Shown here in pieces: positions 11,110 to 22,800 of a stretch of 64,000 nucleotides of DNA (the stretch's first letter is position 1; each line of letters begins with the position of its first letter). The notes beneath the pieces were generated by a model. The model searched no databases and had not been told where the DNA came from. It worked only from the letters and a program-made list of their open reading frames with translations. The position numbers were made by a program, and so were the translations under genes. Source of the stretch: Limonium bicolor (Eukaryota > Streptophyta > Magnoliopsida > Caryophyllales > Plumbaginaceae). Location: NCBI GenBank assembly GCA_023374045.1, contig CM041780.1, positions 172,179,339 through 172,243,338 of the forward strand. Direction: 5' to 3'.

Positions 11110-11988
11110 CCTTGGCCGGAACCTTAGCACTTTCGGGTTGACGGAGGGCCATGGCCTCCTCTAAAGCTTTCACCTTCCCCTCCAAGAAGCCTTCTCGGCC
11201 GCAAGAGCAGCTTTGCCTGAAGAAAGAGCTGTGTTTTCATCCGTCAAGAGCTGCTTGGCCTCCTCTAAGGTTTTCACCTTTCCTCCAGAGAAGTTTCTCG
11301 GCCGCAAGAGCAGCTTTACCCTCAGAAAGAGTCGCGTTCTCATCCGCCAAACTGCTTCTCTTGGTCAAAAGCAATTCGAGTTTGCTCATCCAGAGCGTTC
11401 TTTTCCTCGGTCAATGCGGTGAGCTCTTGAATAAGTTGGGCTTTGTCTCCCACCAAAGCCTCATTCTGCAGTCAAAGCTTTTTTGTCCGCCTCAAGGATT
11501 TAATTTCTTTCTCAAGGGCATTCACACCCGCAAAGTAAGCCTTGTCTGAAGTAAGGGAATCTACGTCCCTTTTGTGAGCAGCTTGTACCTGCCGCAACAA
11601 AACTTCCAAGTCAGACAAAGTATGCTCTGGTATCAAGACATTCTTTTCACCGGAAGGTTTGTGGAGTACCTGCTTCAGGATACCCTCTGTGTGGAGGCTC
11701 TGGTTTCTCAGAGCAAACATCTCTTCCCGCAAATTCTTTAACTTTGATTCATTTCGTCTCGAAGACGAACACATTCATGGCGAGATGACCGCAATTCCTT
11801 GTTCAAAGTGTCTGTCCTATCTTTCACCTTGCGGTCAATCTCATAGTTTACAATATCCATGTAGCTATCATGGTTAGAACGGGTTTGCTTTAACTCGGCT
11901 TCAGTATTATCGGCCCGACTTTTTTCACGTTGCAGGTCAAACTGAAGATCCGAGTCTGAACTTCTGCACTTTGAGCCATAGACATAAC

Positions 11989-12076
11989 CTACAAAAAAAA
12001 ACAACAAACAAAAGAACATAAAAACTTAAAAAATATATATCAGAAAGGCATGGAGGATGGGAGGAGGGCGGCTTAC
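11989..12076 (-). other. Candidate intron in the antisense gene
   Basis: On the minus strand the donor is GTAAGC (12076-12071). A long T tract precedes TGTAG, ending at 11989. Length is 88 bp. Confidence 0.55.
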
Positions 12077-12706
12077 CCGAAAAATGCTTTGCCACATCAG
12101 ATTGAAGACATCTCCCGTGGGAATGGAATGACGCATGATAGCATCGGCTGCTCCAACCCCAGCTCTCAGTTTTCTTGGTGGCGGTGACAATGGATGGAGG
12201 AGCGAAGATCCCATCCGGATGGTCAGAAAGTCTTATTGCTTCCTTCCAGGCGTCGGTATATCGAGCAACATCGAAGGGATCTTGGCAAAGGTTGCCCACG
12301 GTAGTAAAACCATCCCTCCTTCTGAGAAGGACCGGTAAAGCCCTCCTGAGCAGGGGGAGGTGGAGAGGAGGGGGGCAGCAACATCTCCCCTGGAGAAGAG
12401 GAGGGGGCGGCAATGGCCTCCCTTGCCTATCTTCCCTCTGCTTACTTCGGAGCTCTGGGTTCTCGGTACAGCTCGATACTCCTTCACCCCCACATGCTGA
12501 ATCACCACCCCAGGGATGTCTTGTGGGACTGAGGTACCAATAGCCCACGGTCACTTTCAGTCTCAGAAGCTCCGCCGAACAGCCTTCGGCTTTGCACAGT
12601 TTTCTTCCGGAGTCTTTGAGTACCAGAAGCCGGAACAGCAGGAGAAGGGTGGGCTGGACCACGAGCAACCTCGTGTCAGTAACGGTGATGGGTGCGCCTT
12701 GAGAGC

Positions 12707-12831
12707 CTGAGAAGAAAGGGTCAGCATAGAATGAACAAAAAAGGAAAGGCAAGAGTTCCTTCAAAGAGAGAGCAATACGTGGGTTAGTATCTTCCAAGAT
12801 AGCACCATGGGCCGGATCGGAAGAGAAATAC
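12707..12831 (-). other. Candidate intron in the antisense gene
   Basis: On the minus strand the donor is GGCAG then GTATTTC (GT at 12831). The acceptor is CTTTCTTCTCAG, ending at 12707. Length is 125 bp. Confidence 0.45.
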
Positions 12832-13209
12832 CTGCCAAGTCAGGAAACAATTCACAAATGGGGGTTGGGTGACCAGACCCCTGCCCTGAACAAGGCAGAC
12901 CCCTGGCCTGAATCAGGAGTAAGAGGGAGAAAGACGCGACGCCCAGACCCTGGACTCGTACCAAGTACCTGGCAAATCACCGCTGAACGGGCTGGAGACA
13001 GTGGTCCTCTTTTTCTCTGACCGGAATGGTCCTTGTCTTCATTACCCCTTTGCCTCTTCTTGGAGGGGGAGGCATTCCCAAGAAGCCTCGTGGCCTCATC
13101 AACAGCCGCATCAATGGATGCGTAATAATCAACTTGCTCGTCTCCCATCTTAAGCTGACAAAATTCCAGCTATTGAAGGGCCCAACCTTATCTCCTCTAG
13201 AAAAGAAAT

Positions 13210-13283
13210 CTGCCGGAACGATGAGGAAGTAAGAAAACAGGTCGAAGGTAAAATTAGGATAAAACTAACCAAATAAGACTTAC
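13210..13283 (-). other. Candidate intron in the antisense gene
   Basis: On the minus strand the donor is CACA then GTAAGTC (GT at 13283). The acceptor is TTCCGGCAG, ending at 13210. Length is 74 bp, with stops between the flanking coding pieces. Confidence 0.5.
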
Positions 13284-14310
13284 TGTGATATTTCTTCAAT
13301 GACTCCAGGCGCGCCGGGGTAAAAAATACGGAGACCGTAGGCTGTTTTTTGCTTATCACCTTCAGGATTTTCGAGATAGGCGTTTCTTGCGCCGGGGAAG
13401 GAGGACAGCTGAATTGGCCTTTCGGGATTGAAGGGCAGTAGGGACTCCCAAAAACCGACCTGGTGGTGGGACAATGACGAACCATCGGGAGTTCCATCCG
13501 GAAGACGCTTTCTTGTAATCGAAGAGAGAAAAGCCGGCCTTCGCTTGATAGTCAGGCTATCAGGATCGTCCCTCGTGGAATAAATTGGGCGAATTCGGTC
13601 GCTTCTACCCGATTTTGCTCTCCTCACAAGGAGAACATAGGCATGGAGGTAAGAAATTGCCTTCGGGTGTAGGTGAGCAAGCATGCAGCAGCGCCGAATC
13701 AGGAAACCTAGAACGAATGGATGAGGGGGTACGGTCAGGCCGCGAGGGAAAAAGTCCGCGTAAACGGCATATCCAAGCCCGAAATCATCGTGGGGATGAG
13801 TCGTCGGAAGGAAGGAAGATGCGAGTACCTAGTGGGACTTCGACGTCTTTCAAAAGGAGAAGGGAGGAGGTATCCAGGCAGGATGGAGAAGGTTCTCGGT
13901 CGGCCGAGAAAGGCGCGGTAGATTTCAGTAATCGGGCGAAACCCTTGGGGTGAAAAGGTACCTTGAATCGCCTCCTAGCAGGGACGAAATTCGCAGCTGC
14001 CTTGTTCTTCTTCGAGCTAGACGACGCCATTGGAACAAGAAAGCGGAGAGCAAGAGCAAGCGAAAGAGTGAAAGGTCCGAAAAAAGGGTGCAAGAGAGGC
14101 GACGGAGTTTGGGCAAACAAGGAAAGAAGATATCTGAAAGAGTTCGAAGCTAGAACTTTGGAAAAAAGAACGGTTCGATTCCCGCCCAGTTGATAAAATT
14201 AAAGGGATCCTGCATCTTCCTGGAACAGAGCGCTGACACAAAAACGGCTCTGCAAATTCTACATCGAAAAGGCGCAGGCACGGCCAGGCACGCGCACAAC
14301 TAGAAAAAGC

Positions 14311-14355
14311 AAGTTCTCTTTTTTTTTAAGAACAAAGAAAAGGAAAAGAGAACTT
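14311..14355 (+). repeat. Inverted repeat upstream of the Tat 3' LTR, first copy
   Basis: The perfect 12-bp arms are AAGTTCTCTTTT (14311-14322) and AAAAGAGAACTT (14344-14355), followed by GTGGGACT as in the second copy. Confidence 0.75.
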
Positions 14356-14462
14356 GTGGGACTAAGGGGAAATGATAGCCGGAAGAATAAAAGGCCTCAG
14401 CCGGAAGAGCAAAAAGCCATAGCGTCAGAATAAAAAGCAACAAAAGCACACGCTGAAAGAGG

Positions 14463-14512
14463 AAGTTCTACTTTTTACGTTAATAAATCAAAAGTAGAAC
14501 TTGTGGGACTGA
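14463..14512 (+). promoter_or_regulatory. Inverted repeat plus polypurine tract at the Tat 3' LTR border
   Basis: The perfect 13-bp arms are AAGTTCTACTTTT (14463-14475) and AAAAGTAGAACTT (14490-14502). GTGGGACTGA leads into the 3' LTR at 14513. The purine-rich segment is the likely plus-strand primer. This duplicates the arrangement at 14311-14365. Confidence 0.65.
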
Positions 14513-14923
14513 TGAAGAGGGAAAAGTACGAGGATAAGTAGAATAGGCATCCGGTTCCATGCGCTGGAAGGAACAACTTAGAACAAAGGATATCGACCGA
14601 TCAGAGTGTGATCCGGCCGGATGGGTAATTAAATATCCCGCTTATATGTAAATGCCAGCCTGGCAATTAAAAAGAAGGACAGGCTGGCAACTCTCGATTT
14701 AACGATGTAAAACACTATAAATAGGGGTTCAACCCCACAAATTAAACATACGCTCTCACATTTGAAATTACATACTGTTGCATTATCTACGCGATTCTCT
14801 CTCTCAAAGCTCGAGCACTCAGTAACAAGGTAACTCGATAAAACACAAAGGTCTAGCAAAAGAGTAGGGATTCGATTAGAGATTTAGATAGGAGCTTAGG
14901 GAATTTAGGAACTTACAATTTCA
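14513..14923 (+). repeat. 3' LTR of the Tat element
   Basis: It is the same length as the 5' LTR. Differences include several single-base indels in the first 80 bases. The TATA box is at 14716-14723. Confidence 0.9.
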
Positions 14924-15167
14924 GTCTTCTAGTGCGTTTTTGATGTGGTCCAAGTTTGTGTACCGATTTGCAAACCCAGACCACCCCTGGAATTGTCAAA
15001 ATTTACAGTTTTTGATCAGTTTTCAACCCCTAATTCACCTCTAATCATTTCCTAACCTTTCCACATGTTTCCTACATGTTTAAACACCCCAAAACAATCC
15101 CTAAGCCACTTCAAATCCTTGGTTAAAACCTCATCCCAATTCTTGTTCAAACTCAACAAACTTTCAT
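14924..15167. repeat. 244-bp direct repeat, right copy
   Basis: It starts GTCTTCTAGTGCG immediately after the Tat 3' LTR and ends CTTTCAT, then continues into unique LTR sequence. Two substitutions relative to 3429-3672 were noticed. Confidence 0.85.
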
Positions 15168-17105
15168 TCTCACATTTGTGTTTTGCACACTTGTGCTTTT
15201 CTAAATTCCTTTTGGTAGTCTACACTCTTCTACCAACCTCACCAAATTCATCAATGACCATTACAAATCATTCCTAGACAATCGCATCCTGTAAACCCAA
15301 GTTCACTCCTTGTTTCACAAGTTATAAACACCCACTCTTCCCTAGCATTTCTTAGTTACCAAACCTCCTTATGCTACAGATTTTTACCTCTTTCCAAACC
15401 ATCCTCCATTCACCATTTCAAGGTCACTAAACATCTCTACATAACACTACAACCACCTAGGTTCTCCAATTCACTAAGTCATCTTAAAACACTTATTTTT
15501 CTACCAAAATTTTGCCATAACCTCCCCACAAATCTAACATACTCCAAACCATCAAATCTCACCAATTTCATTCCTAATCTAGCCACACCCTTACAATGGT
15601 CCTACCAGCACATAATATATCCTCAAAATTATCCAAACACAATATAGTTCAAATCTCAAATACCATGGCACTTAGGCTTTTACTTCAACACATCATCACA
15701 AATTCCTCCTAACCTCAAACAAACACAATTTTGCTCCAGATTTTTCCTCATTTTTTATTTTTCCCTAACCGAAATTCTAAAACCACTAATATAGGCATTA
15801 AGGTATAATTCTTACCTTTAGTTTTCCAAGTCTTCTTTCAATTCTCCTCTTCCTCTTCCTTTCCTCAGTTTCGGTCAAAGGGGTGATGGAGTTACCACAC
15901 TCCATCCCAACTTCCAAATTACATAAAAAGCACACAATTAAAATTCTAACCCTTAAGGTAACACAAATTCAATGTAAAGTTTAGAACACTATAGTTAGGG
16001 TTTACCTTTTTGAGCTTTTTAAGAGGGGTTCTCACCCTTGAATCAAGAAGGAGATTATTCCACCATTGGAGGGTTGAAATGAAGCTCCAAAACAAGAGGA
16101 GAACAAGGAAAGAGAGAGCAAAAATCGGCTACCAAAGGAGAGAGAGAGAGAGAAATTGAGTTTTTCAATGAAATTTATATCTTAATGGAAAGAGGGGACT
16201 CCAAGCTACCAGATGGTGCCATTTTCTCTTCAAATGGGGAAAACCCATGGAGATGAAGTTCTTCATTTTCAGATTTTGAAAAGAGAGGGAGATAGAGAAT
16301 GATGAGAGGATGAAGAATATGTGATTATTTTTGTGATTGGAGCTTTAATGAAGCTTGTGCATGGCATTGAATTTGAAGTAGCCATGGGAGGTGGAGGAGT
16401 AAATCGGCTGCCATGGGGAAGAAAGGGAGAACGAAAAGGAAGAAAGAAAGGAGAAAAGAGAAATGAGAGAGGAGAGAGAGGGGAGTTACTTTAACCTTTT
16501 TACTTTTCTTTCTTTTTCTTTTCTTTCCATTTCTTTCTAGCTAGTAATAGAGAGGGGCTGCTCTCCTTATTAAAACCGGACCATATATATTTACAAGCTG
16601 GAGCGTTTTTCGTCTTTTACAGAAAACACTCGTTTATTTACCCGGTTTGGCACTATTCGCTAACCGGGCCCGTTTTCTGGAATTTTCTCGTTTCTTTAAT
16701 TTTAATGGTTATTATACTCCCATTAATGTTTATTTATAGTTATTTAATGAACTATAATTTTTACGGGTTTGTTTGACCACTCTAAGTCACGTTTTCGGGT
16801 TTTCTTGAAAACGTGCTCTAAAGCTTTATTGGCGTTTTTAATTCATTTTATGGACCCGTTTTCTTCAGGAATTGTTCCCGTATATTATTTAGGCATTATC
16901 AAGCCTTTTAAATTCATTCAATACCCTTTTTAAGGTTGTATTCCTCCTAGGGTCATTTAACGCTCATTTTGGCGTTTTTCACTTTCTAAGCGTTTTCTTG
17001 TTTCTTTTGGATTTATTTTCCTTACCAAGATTTATTAGGTACTAATAGGCCCTCAATATCAGATTAGAGTAATTTAATCACTCTAATTAAGTCCGGGGTA
17101 TTTCA

Positions 17106-19825
17106 ATTTTCATGTAAATTAATATGGGTTTCGAGTTATTAAACGTAAGTTATAATTTTTGTAAGTTCTGAGTATTATGGATTTATTAAAATAATTAACA
17201 ATGAGATTTTTCTGGAATAAAAATTTTATAATATGTCTAAAATATTATAGTTACTATACATTAAATTTGGGAATTTTTAGACATTGGTAAATAGGTCTGA
17301 AAATTGTGTTTATGGATTTTTCATAAGTTACCTTATAATCTATGGTTTTAATGTAACAGAAAAATTAAAGTATAGTTGATTAATAAACTTTATGGGTTGA
17401 AAATAATATAAGAAGGCTAAACTAACATTTAATACAGAATGTTAATAAATATTTTTGGGTATAAACTTTTAAGTGAAGTAAAGAAGTAAAATATTATCTT
17501 AGGTTAAATCAAGGAATTTAATTAACCTACTTTTATGTTATCTTTATACTATAGAAGTAATATATTGAATTGTAACAAAGGGAAATACTTTATATTATAA
17601 ACCACATATTGGATAAAGATATGTATATAAGGTAGTAGGAGTAATTAAATACAGTAAAGTTAGGTAAACAATGTCTTAAATAAATCTTAATATATAGATA
17701 ATGAAAGAATAAATAAAAGGTATAAAATACCTTATGGAAAATAGAATATGAAGGAATTAACAAGTTAAACTAAATCTATACATAATACTATTAAATGAGT
17801 GTTATATAAGGTGGTATTAAATTATGGTTATAAAATTAAGCTTAAGGAGTTACCTTCGAATTTCTAAGATTTTTATAAAAACCATATTAAAATACATGCA
17901 TAATATTATTTTTAAACGACCAGGGTGTAAATCTATAATTGGGTTAAGTAATTAATAAGTTAAGACTTAGTATTTTTTGTAATTATATTTCATAAAATGT
18001 TACACAGATAGATCTTATTATATAATTAATAATAAAATAAATGAAATACTTGTACATCTAAATGTGAAGTGGATTGATAAGCCTAGAATTAATCATTTCA
18101 TAACATTTATAGTATTGAATAATAACTTAATGTTTTAAGATAAAATCATTAAACGGATTATGATATAAAACCATATTAAACTATGATTAGGGAATTAATC
18201 TAAATAATAATCCTTAAGTTTCTTAGAATTAGATAAGCCATATAAAATACATTTATTACCAATATTCTGGATGTGAGTTTATAATTAAGTAATGTATTTT
18301 GTAGTTAGAACTTATAAAAGGTTTGTAAATAGAAATTAGAAACTTAAAACCTTTGAACCCTTAATTAGATGAAACTAAGTTACATAAGAGATTATATTGA
18401 TCTACCTTACCACACTAAAAATATTAATATGTCATTTGAATATAAGGTATGAGGATTTTTCAGAATAGATGATCTTATTAAATAATTGACAATTTCACTT
18501 ATGAATGAAAATTTAATTCTTAGATAAAATTTATCTTATGTTAAGATATAATGCTTATCCTAAAACATAATAAAGGGAATTAATTTATTAAGTTATTCCT
18601 TTGAAACCTTAGGTTTTGTAAACAATTTAAAACATATTTAAGACTTAAGTTTATTGAAGTTTAGTATAAAAGGATTATACATAGTCTATAGAGGGAATGT
18701 GTGTGAAAATGAAACAGTTAGGAAATTAAATGTAAGTAAGGATACATAAAAGGTTATTTTAAAACACCTTATTATATAGGTAATAATTAAGCAAATAATA
18801 TACCCGGTGAATACTAAATGTAAGAGTTTGAAAAGTCTAGGTTAATTAAAATATAGTTATTTCAAGATGAACAGTAATTGAACATCTTATGACAAAGATT
18901 ATTAAGTGGTTGTAATCAGAAAGGGCATTCAGAACTAAAGGTAAAATAATTTAGTTATAGTAAAATGCATCTGCAATACTATGATTCCAATATACAGGAT
19001 GTATATTTTAATTAAGTTAATGGGAAAACTTAATCATAATTGATTATCTAGTAGATATTGATAAAATACATAATCATTACATTGTGAAATAATAGTATAG
19101 TATTCTAAGATAAACCCATCATAGGTCATAATACGAAGTTTATCCTAACGTAAGAATAAAAGTATTGAGCTTAAGAATTATTATTGAGATTCTAAGATTA
19201 ATTAAATAATACAAAATGCACTTATGATATAAAGGTCTCAAAAGTCTTGAATGTGAGAATTGTGGTTAAGTATTATTAAAGTGGATAAGAGTGGAACCAT
19301 TAACAGTGAGTAATTTATTTAAGTTTAACTTAGGATATAAGTTATTGATAATAGAATATCTTTAATGTTCCTCAGAGTGTTGCTGAATGTTCGCATGAGT
19401 CTACTAGAACTGCTACAGCATTAATCAGGTACGATTTCTCGTACTCAGATACTTTTGCTAACGGACTTTATGGAATGTTTTGGAAAACGCTAACTGAGCT
19501 TGAATTCAAAAGGAAACTACTTGTGTGACTAACTTAGCCTGATGTGATTAACTGAGCCTTGATTGTATAACTCACATGGTTAGTGTTTCTTCCTATCCAG
19601 TTGTTTCACTAGATATTAACTACAAAGGGTTTACGCCTCTACACTCAGTAGGACTGAGTGTTTTGGTATTGCACTTGTGCAGTTAATGATCTAGTGGGAT
19701 AGCTAGGAATAAGGGGAAATGTCAATCTTGGTAAATTCTTCCTATGACTCTGGATATCATTTCATCCATGAGCTGAGTCTTTTATTGTGACGTGCGCGCG
19801 TCTTCACCGATGACTGAACGGTCGG
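17106..19825 (+). repeat. AT-rich remnant of an older LARD-like element
   Basis: There is no coding potential. From 17120 to 19370 it is strongly AT-rich with loosely repeated blocks about 360 bases apart (see findings). At 19429-19444 there is a hairpin with arms GTACGA and TCGTAC, followed by a GCTAACGGA block seen in the middle of the other LTRs. At 19589-19710 it has the structured block found in the internal regions of E1 and E2. It is bordered left by the minus-strand LTR and right by LTR A. Confidence 0.5.
19589..19710 (+). other. Structured block shared with E1 and E2 internal regions (copy 1)
   Basis: A closing stem of the ATTCCTA kind is implied by TTCCTATCC (from 19590) and GGATAGCTAGGAA. 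Within it are a perfect hairpin with arms CACTCAG and CTGAGTG (19642-19660) and a short hairpin GCACTTGTGC (19671-19680). Related blocks lie at 28909-29028 and 44663-44778. Confidence 0.55.
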
Positions 19826-22800
19826 TGAAATACCCCAAACATTAATTACCTTAATTAATAAGGAATTAAATCAAATATCCATCTAATGAGTAATACTCAT
19901 TATCAACATTAGTATATAACATATAGTCCAAGATGGACACCAAACTATACATTAAATCTCTAGTCAAAGAGAGAACACTATTAAGAAGAAACCAACTCCT
20001 AAGTCAATACTACATGTAACACATTAGTGCATGTACTAATATCATAAATATCACTCATTAATATATATAAAATATTTTATATACTAAAAAAAAATATTAA
20101 ACACAACAACCACCTATATACACACCTTATACAATTATAACACATATTAACACATAACACATAAATTAAGTCACAAATGTACAAACTAAGTTTTAATATT
20201 AAACTAGCATTGTAATGGTCCCCCCCTACACTATGTGGCCGGCTGCACTTGGAAAAATCAGAAAAGAGCTGTATGGGACAAAAGACAAAGGATGACAAGG
20301 CATTCCCAAAGAGGAAAAAAGCAAAAACACCTTTCTCACACTCTTCCTCTCATTTCTCTCACACAGATGAATTTCCCCCAACCAAACCTGATTGTCTCGG
20401 CAGTATACACTGCATAGGGACATAAGAATCAGACCATGACATTAGAAGACAAAGGAATTAAATAGAAAGCAACAAAAGAGACAAATATCTCTTACACCAA
20501 ATTACCTAAGGAAAGAATTTCCATACTAATATCCCCAGTCAGCCATCCCCATCCTCATTTCCCATACTCTCAGTCTCTTTTCCTTCTCTAAACCGAGCTC
20601 ACCCTCATCCTTCATCATCTTCAACCTCCATTAACATACCTTAAGCTCTAATGGAGTTTTAAGGCTCATTTCACCTCCGAAATTCAATTTTCTTGCACCA
20701 AAATCACCACCCACTCTTCCTCTATCTTTCTAACTGATTTTCTAAGAGAGTATAGGCCATTGAAGGGTTTAAACTCAAGAGAATCAGATTGGTAAGTAAA
20801 GGTGAAATACCTCAAACCTAAGTATGCTAAGTAAACATCAAGTTATGATTTAATAAGGCTAAAACATGCCTTAGAAACATTGGTAGACAATTTAAACCAA
20901 GGAAAGCACAAGAAAACGCCACAAGGGCAATTTAAGCAAAAATGTGCTCTAAGGTTGGAGTAACTTTGATTAGCATCCAAATATCATTCTAAGACCTTAT
21001 TAACATGCTAATGGACATTTTACATCAATTACCAAAGAAAACCAAGCTCAAAAACAACCTTAAACACAAATTGTGCTTTAAGGACTCTTAAAGCACATAT
21101 TTGAAAAATTGTCTTAGAAATGGGTTTTGAGTGGCTAAATGCCCATGATTACACCTTAATCAACATTTGTACTAATCAGTATCACATTAGGAAGCCTAAA
21201 TCAATGAGAAACCAAAAATTTCACAAATTTGTGCACTAATTATGAATAGTACCCAAATAGTGCCCAAATTATCCTTTAGTCAACTCTACTTAATTAATTG
21301 GTCAACAAAGACCAAAAATATCTTATTAATGAAGGGGGGATTTTTAAGGCTGGTGAGTCACCATATGTCAGCTATGTTAGAAAATAAGATGGAAAAGAAG
21401 AAAATGATTATTACCTTTTTAAAAGCAAAATATCTTCTTATACCTTCTCTCTCCCTCCTCTCTTCTTCATTTCACACCTTCCCCACCGTTTTCTTCTTCC
21501 CTTCTCTGCTGCAAAACCGTGCAAGCAACAGCCATGGCACCTCCATCTTCATTTGCTCACCAAATATTCATTTTAGCTCCAAATCAAAAACTAAGCATAG
21601 ATTTCTCTTAGTTAGAGCAAGCCCTTGCTTCCTATCTTTTCAAAACTGGAAAAGCTCCATTTCGGTGCCAAGATGAAACTCCATTGAAGGAGGAAAAATC
21701 AAGTTTGAAGATCTCATTTGGTTCTCCATTCATTCAAGGTAAGGAAAGTGGAAGAAAATCAAGTTTCTTTCATTTTTCCTTCATGTCCAAAAATTACCAT
21801 CTCATGGGATCTTGTTTTATCCCTTGAACTAGCTTGTTTTCATTCTACAAGGAGTAGATGAAATACCCCAAACCTTGGTATGTTGTGTAAATGTTAAGCT
21901 ATGGTATTTAAAGGCTAAAAAGTGCCTTAGAAACATAAATGGAACATTTAAACCATGGTAAAACACAATAAAACACTAAGACACGGTTTGAGCAAAAACA
22001 TGCTCTAAGGTTGGAGTGAACTTGGTTAGGACCCAAAGCCTACCAAGACTTGATATGTTTAATTATGACCTTATAAGGCCAATTAAGTCCTTAGGAAACT
22101 TTGGTAGACAATGAAACCAAACAAAACACAAATAAATACCTTAAGGTCAATAAGAGCAAAAATGTGCTCTAAGCTTGGGATAAATGTGTATAAGACCTAA
22201 TGGTCATACCTATGCCTCATAAATATGTTAATGAACATATTAAATCAATTACCAAAGAAAACCAAGCTTGAAAACAAGTTAAAACACAAAATGTGCTTTA
22301 AGAAGTCTTAAAGCACGTTTTTGAAAAATTGCCTTGTAAATGAGTTTTGAATGGCTAAATGTCCATCATTACTCTTTAATTAACATGTGTACTATATAGT
22401 ATCACATTTGGGTGGCTATATCAATGGGAAATCAAAAATTTCACTTCTATGTGCCTTGTTTTGGTGAATAGTGATTTTTATAACTAGTTTGTAACATATA
22501 ATGTTATAAGTGATTAAATGAGTCAACAAAGACCAAACTACCCCTAAGTATATTATGGGGCCGGTTTTTAGTAAGGTGAGTCATCACCATGTAAAATAAT
22601 TAAAAGGAAGAAGGAAAAGAAAGTAAAGAAGAAATTACTTTAGTACATAAATCTTCTAAAAGTAGAACTCATCTTCATTCTTTCATTCCCTTCTCTTTCA
22701 CACGTCTTCAAGCTCCTCCCCTCCCCTCCATTTACGATTCTCTACCACCAGCCTCTCTTCTCCATCTTCATTTCTTGCCAAATCCAACTCTAAGCTCCAA

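Larger units (their letters stand above)
10513..14030 (-). pseudogene. Antisense multi-exon gene of the Tat element (PF04195-like N-terminus, coiled-coil middle)
   Basis: Function is unknown; extra antisense genes are known in some plant Tat elements. The start is set at the ATG at 14030 (MASSSSKKN) because a basic, serine-rich start is typical. The first third (to about 13290) contains GLTVPPHPFVLGF and LHPKAISYLHAY, which resemble the plant 'putative gypsy type transposon' domain. The next part has an acidic, variable linker (MGDEQVDYYASIDAAVDEA near 13148-13095). The region 12000-11480 is rich in heptad-like charged and leucine residues (DLQREKSRADNTEAELKQ; NLREEMFALRNQSL), a probable coiled coil. 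The last exon ends at 10513. Four canonical GT-AG interruptions are candidate introns. Frameshifts also occur, so this copy is probably broken. Confidence 0.6.
3673..14923 (+). mobile_element. Ty3 (gypsy) Tat-lineage LTR retrotransposon, full structure but degraded frames
   Basis: The order is 5' LTR, tRNA-Asp-like primer site, gag, protease, RT, RNase H, second (archaeal-type) RNase H, integrase, 44-bp tandem repeats, an antisense gene, and 3' LTR. The second RNase H, the tandem repeats after integrase and an extra antisense gene are known traits of plant Tat/Ogre elements. Length is 11,251 bp with 411-bp LTRs. Gag and pol are split by several frameshifts, mostly of one base, so the copy as written cannot express a full polyprotein. 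The flanking five bases do not match (TTCAT and GTCTT). Confidence 0.9.
1212..17105 (-). repeat. Giant LTR of the minus-strand LARD-like element, interrupted by a Tat element
   Basis: On the minus strand it begins TGAAATACCCC at 17105 and ends GGGTGTTACA at 1212. The LTR sequence is 1212-3672 and 14924-17105. Without the nested element and one copy of the 244-bp duplication it is about 4.4 kb, like the other LTRs. It contains the mid-LTR hairpin array (3321-3488), a TTAACGGGG block near 3127, and the 3'-end hairpins at 1660-1671, 1726-1739 and 1316-1337. It has splice-donor-like AAGGTAA sites near 15825 and 16005 (minus). No convincing coding sequence is seen in 1212-3672 or 14924-17105; the region around 16100-16560 is purine/pyrimidine-rich, leader-like sequence. 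The left and right parts may descend from different LTR copies (see findings). Confidence 0.8.

Noticed and set aside
12175..12543. Plus-strand open frames across the Tat 3' region (for example 12175-12543 and 13585-13953)
   Set aside because: They are shadows of the minus-strand antisense gene, which has intron signals and recognisable composition.
19671..19680. tRNA-like fold in the shared structured block
   Set aside because: No T-loop or anticodon arm consensus and no B-box; it is not a tRNA gene.
21242..21676. A 144-codon open frame in LTR B with a serine- and phenylalanine-rich product
   Set aside because: It lies in pyrimidine-rich leader DNA, the frame is not kept in the related LTRs E1 and D, and no domain is recognisable.
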